From Lachnospiraceae bacterium (GTDB lineage: Bacteria; Bacillota; Clostridia; Lachnospirales; Lachnospiraceae), in assembly GCA_029098105.1 (NCBI GenBank), contig JAQXNR010000105.1:1-34339 (forward strand): a stretch of 34,339 bases of DNA, read 5' to 3'. The translations under genes and the position numbers were made by a program. The notes under the pieces were generated by a model. That model made no database searches, was not told the DNA's origin, and saw nothing but the letters and a program-made list of their open reading frames with translations. Positions within the stretch are counted from its first letter, which is position 1. Each line of letters starts with the position of its first letter. Positions 1 to 12,000 of the stretch are shown piece by piece.

Positions 1-3000
1 TTACCGGTTCCTTTACAGCGGATACAGTTACGTACCGCACTGTTTTCCATATGCAAAATCAGCCGGATGTGACTGGAAGTATAGTAGATGACAACTATTT
101 GGAAACGCCGTCGTCAGCATATACCATTGATGAGAAACTGACAGAAACGGGACATGCGTTGCAGGGAGATGTGATTACGGCAAAAACCAGTGATGCGACG
201 GAAATCGAGGGATATACGGTGAAAGCGGTTTCCGTTACATACGGCGCTGCGGATACAACAACACTTCCGGAGAGCGGTAGCGCAACTGCCGCCGGTACAG
301 CCGATGCTACCAATGAATTGTACATTAACTACTATTATGAAAGAAACTGTTATACGGTTGCGTTGAATGTTTACCGGGATAAGCGGGATGTTGAGGCGAA
401 TCTTTTGTACAAACACGAATGGCAGTTTGCCTATGGCAAGGTTTTTACCGTTGAAGAGCAGAAGGTATTGGAGACCTATGGATACAGTAAGGACAATGCC
501 GATAATGAATGGATTGCGCCATTTAAAGATGAAGAAGGAAACATTAAGTCAGAATATACTTCCTATAAACTTGCAGATTACACGGACTGGAGTACCGGAG
601 AAAAGATGACGGTTATGCCTGCGGGAAATGTAAGTATTACAAAGGAGTATGTAGAAAATACGACTGCTGCCTACACTGTGGAGTTTTATTTACAGAAAAT
701 GAACAGCAACAATGACCTGACTTACTCAGAAACCCCGGATTATGCCATCTACTATTATGATACGGTGGGAAAGCAGATTACGATTGATGGAGCAGAACAT
801 ACCGGAGAGGATGCAGGGAACTACTTAAACTATAACACGCTGGGAAATATGCTGGACGGCAATTTCGCTGCCTATACTTACGACGCTTCGGCAGGGAAGA
901 ACCTTACCACGATGACGATCATAGCAAGTGAGAAGGTGACAAGTGACGACCAGAATAAACTTCGTGTTTATTTTAAACGAAATGAGATTGAGACCACCAT
1001 TGTCTACCAATATAAGGAATCGGAGGATAGCGACTATAAGAAATTGTTGTCATATACCTTTAAGCAGCCATGGGGGACTTCTTATACCTTCGACCCGGCA
1101 GCCTATTACTATGGAAACGAGGGAAATAGTGCAGTACCGGAAGCGGATACAGCTTACCTTTATGGAACGGAAGGACAGGGGACCTATACCAGTGTAACTT
1201 CTGATTCGAACGCCCTTACAACAAATTACAATGAGGAGAACTATGCGATTTCCTACCGCTCCAGACAGTACATTGCAGGCAAGGGAGTGTCCTGGACACC
1301 CACTGAGCAGGTGAATACAGCAGAGGAACTGGCAGGGAAGAGAAGTCTTACATATGTTGTGGGACAGATTAAAACAGGAGCATCCGGATATTCTAACTAT
1401 ATTTATGTGGACTATACAAAGATTAATGGTATAAAGACCTACGAGATGGATTTGAAATACAGCAGTGGGGATACGAAGGAACTCTTGAAAGAGACAACGG
1501 GAACTACGTTTACGGTGACAAATAGTCAAGGTAAGGTTGGGGATGGAACTACTTACTCTATTCGTATCGCCAATGAAAAGGATATTTTCGAGGGAACTTA
1601 TGTTGGAAAAGTGACAGAGGGACACGACAACTATAAGGTAGAATCCTTTATTAACATAGAAAATGACAGTGCTTCATCCGGGACATTAAAAAGCGGTTTT
1701 GAAGCAGTTACGGTTACCAATGTAGTAGATGGAAAAACACTGACCGATACGTATTATACCTGCACAAAGGATGGAGTAAATTACCTTTACATTCTGAATA
1801 AGGCGAATTCCTTCCTGTGGGGGAAACGGCTTTCCTTTGACGTGGAAGGAGCGTATGCACAGAATGCAGCCAAATTAGGTGTGAATCAGGCGAATACCTA
1901 TGTTGGGGATGGGTATGTATTGAAGCGGAACAGTTCCTATAATGCATTGGTACCCAAACAGTCGGAAGACGGAAAATATTATTGTGATTATACCTATTAT
2001 AAAGAGTCGGTAGAGCAGAAGAAACTCACTTTTATTATGGGTTCTAAGACGTCGGTGCGCTATGTGGACTACAACTCTACCTTTATCCCGTCTACAGATG
2101 ATGTGTTGCAGGCAACATTCACTGCGGACAGCGGTTACCGGATTGTGTGGTATGAGGATGCGGAATATACGACACCGGTGGGAAATCAGTCCTATAAGAT
2201 TACAGAAAACAAGACTTTTTATGGAAGAAGAGAAAAAGATCTTGTGGATAACTACAATTATATTTCCTATGAGCTTGCAGAGGCAACCCGGGCTGATCGG
2301 GCAGAATTGAATACAGTACAGCCTTCCGCTGATGGCAAATACTATATTACAGAGGAGAATTATACCGGTTATTCATGGTCAGAAGTTGATAATCTTACCA
2401 ATTCCGGCTATGAGAAGGTTGTAAAGACGGTTATAAAAACCTATACGGACAATAATCAGTATACATCGGGAAGTGGATCCGAAGAAACTGCTCAAAGTAA
2501 GCAGGTGAATTATAATGCGACGCAGGAATGCTATTATATTGATGGTGTGCTTGTTATGATTCGGGAGAAGAATTCCTCCCTTTCTTATAGTGCCATTTCC
2601 CTGTCCTATAACAGTTACCCGGAAACCGGATTTGCTTATTCTGAAAAGAACTCCAGCAATAAGAGTCAGGGATATTGTCAGAAAACCCCGGTCTCTCTCA
2701 GCGTCTACTATGCAAGACAGAGTTATGTTGAGACCGAGATTCGCCCAAGCGTGGCAAATGGATTGCAGGATAAGGCAGTGGAGTACACAAGAGTATATGG
2801 AAGCCGGGTTACGTTGGAGACGCCGGGCAGAATCGGTTATAAGTTTACCGGATGGAAGTTTGAAACGGCAGCCACAGAGGAAGAAGCGGCTCAGACGATA
2901 GATGCTGCAACCCTTCGTTATACGGAGCCGACAGAAGAAAACGATGCCACATTTGTGATGCCTCCTTATAACCTTACGGTGTCTGCCCAGTGGGAGCCGG

Positions 3001-6000
3001 CAGAGTTTGATTATGTTTTGGTTTCCTATTTCGCCCGGAGCGATGAGAGTTACGAAACAACACTGATGAAGAACGTATTTGAAGCAGAAACTGCGGCTGA
3101 ATCTGTGTCCATAACCTATACAGATGCGGCGGGAACGGCGACGGGGCATTCCGGTTTTAAAGTAACTATTGCCGGTAACACCGTATGTTTTTATGAAGAA
3201 GAGGGAGTCGTCTATTATTATTTGTGCGACAATTCAGATTCGGAAGCGCTGTCGGTAGCAGCAAAGAATCTGATTGCGACAAAGCGTAATGACCGCTTGA
3301 TGACGGGGGATACCTGTACAGTAGGAGACCATCGGACGTTGGATGTCAGTGGATTTGGTATTTTCAGTTATGCATTTACCTCTTACACAACGGATATGGA
3401 GGCAAAGATACTAGGGCTGACGGATACTTTTGTGGCAGATCCATCCATGACGATGAACCACTACTACACCAGAAATGAGGGTTACCAGTTACGTCTTCTT
3501 GGAGTATCAGCGGACAGTACCGGGGAAGCGGTGACTTTAAATGGACTGACGTTAAAGGGTGAGGGTTCATACCGCTATGGACAGCGGGTTACCGTTACGG
3601 TCATTGTAGATAAAGGTTACAGCTTTGAAGGACTGTATCGTGCTGAAGATGTTCTGAAGGATTATAATGAAGAGAGTGAACTTTCCTCATATACCACATT
3701 AATAGAGAATTGGAACACGAAAACCAAATATGCTGAACCGGCATCCGAGGATGATTCTGATGCATCCGGTGTGACATACACATTTGAAGTGGATGTAGAG
3801 GAGGCACTGAATCTGGTGGCAGTGTCAAAACCGGAAGTACTGGATATTGCAAAATATACAGTGAGCATTACCGGAAAGCAGGAATATGAATATGGATATG
3901 CCCAGAGTAAAGACAACTGTTTGACTGCAAAGGTCACAATTCCGGAGGAAGATGCAGACAAGGTGCGTGTCACCGGATACCAGTGGTATGCCGTAGAGGG
4001 GGAAGATGGGCAGCCGAAGGAGGCAAATAAAATAGAAGGGGCAACCTCTTCTACTTACCTGATTCCTACTGGAAAAGACGCAGGAATTTATGATTACCAG
4101 TGCGTTGTTTTGCTGACCCATACGGAAAATGGAAGACATGCGACGACGATGGCACAAAAGGCATACCCGATTACGGTAAAGCAGGTGGAAGGAGAGTATT
4201 ATACGGTAAAAGATTATAATGCTCTGTATGATGCGCAAAGTCATAGTATTGATCTTGCAGTAGATGGTGGAACCGTAAAGAAAATTCCGAAGAACTATGA
4301 GATTTATTATTCTGAGCAGGAAATTGACACATGGGAGAAGGTAGAAAACGGATTAGAAGGAGAAAATCCCACCGTTGTCAAAGGCGAGGGAACGGTCATT
4401 CCAGACGCTGTTTTATATAAGGATGTCGCCTTTGAGGAAACAGGAGAAGTGAAGACACATAGAGTATACTTCTATATCCGTACCGATGAGGCAGGCTTAG
4501 ACCCGAATTTTAAGGATACGCTGGGTTCTGCATCTGTGACTATCCGACCGATTACACTGACCTTGAACAATACCCCGAATGCATTTGAAAAGACCTATGA
4601 TGCATCCATAGAGGTGACCGGAACGGATTTACAACGCCTCATAAAGGGGAATGGAACGGAGCATTATTTTTCCATTTCCAATGGGGTCTTAAATGGAGAA
4701 ACAGGGTGGACGCTGTCCTGTAAGGCAAATTTTAACGATGCTCATGTGGATACTGCAAGTGCTGTAACCATGTCCAATATTCAGATTGTGGATAGCGAGG
4801 GCAACAAAAATCCCAATTATACCTTTGCTTCCAAGTATACCTTTACGCTGTCTGCCCGTATCAATCCCTATGAACTGGCTTTGCAGTGGAGCGAGGAGGA
4901 TACCTTTGTCTATGATGGAAACGAGCATGTGGTAAAAGCGGAGTTAAGAGAGAATACGACGGCGCCGGATGCCGACCTTACCGTGGTGTCTCTGGGTGCC
5001 CAGAAGAACGTGGGAACATACCGGGCGACGGCATCTTTGGATGTGACCGGAAAGACGTATAAGGCAAGTGATTATACCTTTGACATTACAACTCAGGAAT
5101 ATCGCATTACGCCACGCTCCATTATGGTGTCACCAAAGGAAACAACAACCACCTATACAGGAAAAACACAGTATATAGAGGATTTTGTGACAGATTGGAC
5201 ATTACCGGAAGGAGAGCATATTGCCTCCGGCTCTGTTAAGACAGACAAAGGTGCAAAAGATGTAGGAGAGTACACGATTACAGCCAACACCTCTGCAATC
5301 AAAATCTATGACAAAGACAACAAGGACATTACTTACAACTATGAGGTGACTGAGGGAACTGCAAAGTTCACCATTACAACACAGACAGTAACCGTTCAAA
5401 GTGTTTGTGCAAATGACAAAGAATACGACCAGACGCCGGAGGCTACTCTGAAAACAAAAGAAGTAACGATTGATGGTAAAACCGTTTCGGTATTGGATGG
5501 TGTTACGATTGCCGGTGCTGCTACCGGAGATGAGGTCTATGTGGAAGCCTCTAAAGTGACCAATGTAGTTTTTGCAGATGCTGCCTATGGCGAGAACAAA
5601 ACAGTGTCATTTACAATTGGAGCGGATGCACTGACAGGCAAAGATGCAAAGAATTATACGTTGGATGTAGAACAAAGTGTGAAGACAACAACCGCCTCTA
5701 TCACAAAACATAGAGTTACAGTGAAGGTAAGTGCAGACCCTATTACATATGGAAATACTCCTGCATACAACATAAGTTATGACGGATTCATAGGAGAAGA
5801 AACGGCGGTAACAGGAACGCCGACCTGTCTTTTGGATGGCGTGGATTATACGGCGAAGAGAATACCGTATAAAGCAGGTGGCTATACCATTACGTTAGAT
5901 ACGGATGAAAATGGATATGTGAAAGGTCTTTCTTCAGCAAATTATGTATTTGTGCCAGAGGAGACGCCAACCGGGAAACTCACAGTGAAACAAAGGACGC

Positions 6001-9000
6001 TGACTCTTCAACCAATCAATAGAACAGGAGGAATCAAAAAAACCTATGATTCCACAACAGCGGTAGTGGAATCCCTTGTGCAGGGTACGGATTATAATAT
6101 TGTTCCCGCTATCGCTGAATCTGGTACAGAGGGCTTGTTGTCAGGAGATGTGGTAACGATTGACTATGATGCGGCGTACAATTCAAAAGATGTCACCAGT
6201 GCAAATAGTATTGTAGTAAATAACATCACTCTGACGGGAGCGCAGAGCAATAATTATGTGCTGGCAGAGGCTTCTTCCACCTTTACGGTGCCGGGAGCGA
6301 TTACCCCGGCAGAACTTACGGTGACAGCAGTCCCTGAGACGATTACTTATGGAGATGGGGCACCGGAATATACAGTTACTGCAGTTGGATATGTGGGAAC
6401 AGACCGGAATGGGGAATCTAATACAAAGATATTGAAAAACGGTGAAGGTATCACAATTTCCTGTGAGTATGACAGTAATAATGAAAGTAAACGTGATGCC
6501 AAAGACTACCCGCTTACGGTGACGGCTCTGACCGATACCAATTATAAGTTGGTTGAGGGAAGTTCATCGGTTCTTACGGTAAAGCGAAAAGAAGTTACAG
6601 TCGGTGTTGAACCGGTGACAGTCATTTATGGAAAACAAGCAATTCCTACTTCTTTTACCCAGACTTTTGAAGGATGGGCGTATGATGATACTGCGGACAC
6701 GATTCTGGGAGAGACAAAAAATAGTGTCACCAATACATTAGAGCATGCAGGAGAGACATTTGATTATGTTTATAAAGAGGGTGGCTACACGATTACGGTA
6801 GACTGTAGTGGATTGTCGGCAACCAACTATACCTTCACGCCACAGAACGGAACGCTTATGGTAAATCGCCAGTATATCTCCATATCAGGAATTAAAGTGG
6901 CAGACAGAGCGTACGATGCAACGACCAAACTATATAGCGAAGATGTGGATTATAGCGATGCAACCTTTACCTGTTATATTAACCAGACAGGGGAAACAAC
7001 CTATACAGCGAAAAATTTACTTCCTACGATTACAGAGGGAATGACAGATGCCCAGATGAAAGAAGAACTGGAAAAGAATCTTGAAGTAACCGGTGCTTAT
7101 AATGATCAGAATGTAGGAATGAGAACGGTTAATCTGAGTATCAAGTTGAAAAAGGACTCCTACCTGGCGCAGCGCTATGAACTGATTACGACAGCAGAGC
7201 AGGCTGCGGGGACTGGCATAACAAATGCGCAGCCTTCCCAGACAGAGACGACGGGAACGATTACGAAACGTCCGATTTCGATTAAGGTATATTACGATGA
7301 TTTGACACAAGGCAAGTTATTATACGGAGAAACTGTGGAGGCAAAAAAATTTGGATGGAAGGTGGTAGATGGCAGTTTTGCAAATGGTGAGGACTTCACC
7401 ACATTGGGAGTTGCCTTCGAATATAAAATCGTAAATAGCAGTGGTGGGGATTATACACCAACAAGCGGAGTGGGAACCTATTATGTCAAACAGACTGCTG
7501 ATTTGAGCGGAGTTAATTCCAATTATGCCCTCACTGTAGTTGGCTCCCAGACGATAACAGATGGTGCCTCCATTGAGGTAACAGCCAATACGTTACAGAC
7601 ACCGGAACCGGTATGGAGTGAGGAACAACCGGGTACGATTACCTGGAACAAGGTGCCGGATATTGGGAATGTCACAGTTTCAAAATACATAGTGACCTTG
7701 AAAAAGGATGGAGTAGAAGTTGCGGGTTCAAATAAGGAAATTGCTACGACTGTTGGTACAGAGAACTATTCCGTAGAATATGCGGATTTGATTCGGGAAA
7801 ATGGTGCCGGGAGATATGCGGTAGACATACGGGCTCTGGCGACGACCGGGGAGAATAATCCGGTGGGCAATCCGAATGTAAAGGACAGTTCGGTGGGGAC
7901 AGCTTCAGACCTGTATGCGGCAAAGGTCACTGTTGGATATGCAAATGATACAGTGACAGCAAAGGCGGCAACAACGGTAAAGGAGAATCCGGCAGTTTCT
8001 GGAAATGCAGGAAAGAGCAGCACGATTGTAATAGCAGAGCAGCAGAGCGAAGCAGACAACAAGCAGGAACGAGTTGTGATTAGCGGTGAGACCGTTACCC
8101 TTCAGGCGGATTGGTATAATGAAGAAGGATACCGCACAGGATACCGACTGGCAGATACACCTTGGAGCGTCAAGCAGGGAGAACAGGACACAGAAGCATT
8201 TACCATTTCAAATGAGGATGGTTCTGTTTCGGGTAGTTGTAAGGCAACGGTAAAGGCAGAATTGTCGTCTACAGAAACGGTGGATATGCGGCTTGCACTG
8301 GCGACGAGAGCCGCAACCATAGAAGCAGCGATTCGTTCCACGAAGTCGAATGCAGTGTATGGGTATACCTCTGCAGAGGCACCCCAATTTAGTGCAGATG
8401 CACAGCCGAAAAATGACAATATAGATATGTCTCAGTATGATTATAACTATAAATGGACGTATAAAAAAATTGGCGGAACAGAAGAGTCCCTTGTAAACGA
8501 AGAGAATACCGATTCGATAAAAGACTTAACTGTAAAAACCGGAATGGCGGCCTACAATCCATATACTGTTTATTGTGCGATTACAGCCACGAGAAAAGAC
8601 AATGGGGAAACCATTTCGGCAAAGCCAAGCACAAAGATGTCTATTCAGAAGGCAGAGATTGCGGGTGGTACAGTGGAAGTTGCGATATCCGGTTGGACTT
8701 ACGGGGAGACTGGAAATGCGCCACAGTTACATCATAAGACGGCTTCTGTTCTGCCCTCCGGGCTGGGAACCATACATTATTATTACAGTCAGGATAATAC
8801 GGTTGCGCGTTCCACCTGGACGGAATGGAAGGATGACAGCAGACCACAGGATGCGGGTATTTACTATGTATATGCAAAAGTGGATGCGAGTACAAACTAT
8901 GCAGAGTTTGAGACGGAGGATGCCACTGCGTTTGAAATAGAACAGGCGAAACTCGGCAAAAAAATGGAAGAAGGCGAGGACTTAAGTACCAGCGATCTGA

Positions 9001-12000
9001 CGATGGAGGCATCGGACAAAGCGCCCTATGGTATGGCAGTCTGGAAAGCAGTTGCTGAGCCCCGGGAAAATGGCGACAGTACAACGAATTATATTACGGC
9101 AGATTATGAAGTTTCTCTGTACCGAAAAGGAGATGGGGCAGAGGCAGTGCTGGTAAATACCTATGACACGCAAAAAGTAAACAAAAGTGGAAATACCTGT
9201 ACACTGGACATGACAGAGGAGATGAACCAGACCGGTACTTACTATTATACGGTAAAAGCAGTCAGCAGCAATACAACGAACTGTTTAGACAGTGAAGTGG
9301 TTGCTTCAAAGGAATATGAAATTTTGAGCAATATATCAGCAAAGAATAGCGATGGAACAGAATTGCTCGGTGACAGCAAAGCCTTTACTTATACCTATAA
9401 TGCAAAGGAGGTTACGTTGTCTGTTGCTCAAGGAGATGGAAATTCTTACCAATGGTACAAGGACGGACAGGAAATACCAGATGCAATCAGTGCATCCTGT
9501 ACGGTGAAGTATGTGGCAGATAGTGGCGTATACACCTGTTGCATTACGTCCGGCGAAAAGTCTTACCATACAACTCATGTAACGGTTCGTATCACTCCGC
9601 GCAACATTACGATTGTAACCGGCGATGACGAAAAAGAATACGATGCCAGTGCGCTGAAGAAAGATGCATGGAAGTTAAAAAATACAACTGCTTATGTGAA
9701 AAGTGCGGAGCAGGTAACCGAGGCAGATACGGGGAATTGTATTTCCGGTGTCAAGGTGACCGGAAGCCAGACGGATGTTGCATATGAAGAAAATGTGGTT
9801 GTAGCAGCGAAAAATACCTGTGACATTTCTAACATGGTAATCAAAGAAGGCGGCAAGACAGTTTATGACAGCAGTATGAAAGAAGCCGGAACGGCGAACT
9901 ATGCCGTAGCGGTAGAGCCGGGTAATCTTAAGATTACACCAAAATCGGTTACGATTACATCTGGTACGGATACAAAGGTCTATGACGGTACGCCGCTTAC
10001 GGCTAAGACGAATGAGGCAGATACCTTGTTACAAGGTCATACGGTTGCTTCTATTAACTATACCGGAACGATTACTAACGTGGCGTATAACTCTAATAAG
10101 CAGGTCACCGGGGTAGAGAATACCTTTAACAATGTTAAAATAGAGGATAACAACAATCAGGATGTCACAAAGAACTATTCCATTACCCCTGTGTATGGAA
10201 CACTTACGGTAACACCGGCAGCCTTAGCATCGATATCTCTCACACCAGATGAATTTACCTATGATTCTACGTTGCAGGGACCGACGACGATAGAGGTAAG
10301 GGCAGAGAACCGGGAAGGTGTTTTGACAGAAAACACAGACTATGAGATTTGTGAGGATGCACAAAACAATCAGTTGCGCAAGGCGAACAAAGCCGGTACC
10401 TATACGGTGAAAGCAGTGGGATGTGGCAACTATTCCGGAACCGTATTGCAAACCTATAAGATTGTAGAATTTGTGAAGCCGGCAGTAAGCGGAATTGAAA
10501 ATGGAAAGATATATTGTGGGGAACAGACAGTTACGGTCACCGATGAAAATCTTCGCACAGTAACGATTGAGAAACAGCAAGGAGATACATGGGTAGAAGT
10601 ACATAAGAAGACAGATCTAACGGATAGCACATATTCCTATGTGTTGAACGGTACCGATGAGGGAACTGTTTACCGGGTTTGTGCAACGGATGTGTCTGGT
10701 AATACGAATGAAGAAATGCAGGTGACAATCTATAAAGAGCATGCTTTCCTGAATTATGTAGATGGAGAGGCTGTAAGTGGTACCGCGGCGACATTGTGCG
10801 AGGCGGAGTGTGAACATCATTGTGGTGCGGCTGACACAAAAGTACATGTATTTGGAACGGTAACATGGGATTATGCGTACCAGTCTGATTCTGGCAATGG
10901 TGTACAGGATGCCCGGTCCAGAGCAACCTATGCCTATGTGTATTTGAAACAAAACGGAAATACCATTGCGACGAAGTTGATAGATTGTGATGACACTTGT
11001 GGAACTGGGGCGTCGGATGCTGCGAATAACGGCAGTGCAGACTATGAATTTACTACTTATGACAAGACGGATGCCACAAAAGATTCCGGAGCAAGCCGGA
11101 TTCCTGTGAAAGACGCAGAGGATAATGAGTATACCTATACCGTTGAAGTAGTGCCTGTTAAAAATAGTGATGAAGGCTATGAAGTGGTGAAGGACTATAC
11201 GGTAAGTTATGCAATGGATGACGCAGGAAAAACCTGTGGAGCAGATATTGAGTACGCACCGGGATATTTTGATGTGCCATGGCAGGTACAGATTGGTGAT
11301 TATGCAACGGATGCCGAAGGCAATGAAATTGTGCCGGAGTCAGTAAATGTCAAGGTACTGTATGCTTATAGTGAGGATGCAGACGATTCCGAGACCGCCG
11401 ACGGGTATCAGATTGTTAGCCAGCAGTCCGGTGAAGACAGCAGGGGGGTTACCTGTGTAGGACAAAAACAGAGTGATGGCATCTATACTTACAGCGGCAG
11501 TTATCCGGTATGGAAATACCAGGGCGGCAGCAAACAGAGTTACTATTACAGAATACAAGTAGTGGGATATACTTATGAAGGACAATACTATGACGTGACT
11601 ACAAATAATTTGAAGTCTATTAATGACAAAGACCATGTAAATCATACGATTTATTATGTGTCGGGAGAAGATGCAGAGGACATTGGTGCGGCAAGTGGTG
11701 AGATTCGGTATGACTTAAGTTTTGCAGATATGAAACTGCCGATGTTGCTCTTTGATTACAATGAAGGCAGGGATACTGTAAATCAGTGTACCAAACCGAA
11801 GGCGAAAATTGTAAAACCGTTAGGAACTGTGATAACTGCAGAGGAAATTACCGATGTTGTGCCGGTTCGGGAAGGCTATGAATTCCTTGGCTGGTTTAGC
11901 GAAAGTACCGGAGGTACAAAGGTAACTCAGAATGTAACATTGAATGAGAGTGTTACGGTTTATGCCCAATGGAGAGAACTGTCTGCACCTTCGGGAAGCA

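Noticed and set aside
2379-3149. A 256-codon minus-strand ORF inside the giant gene.
   Set aside because: It mirrors a coding strand with strong periodicity, has a Cys/Arg/Ile-rich composition without a domain, and lacks a ribosome site; shadow ORF.
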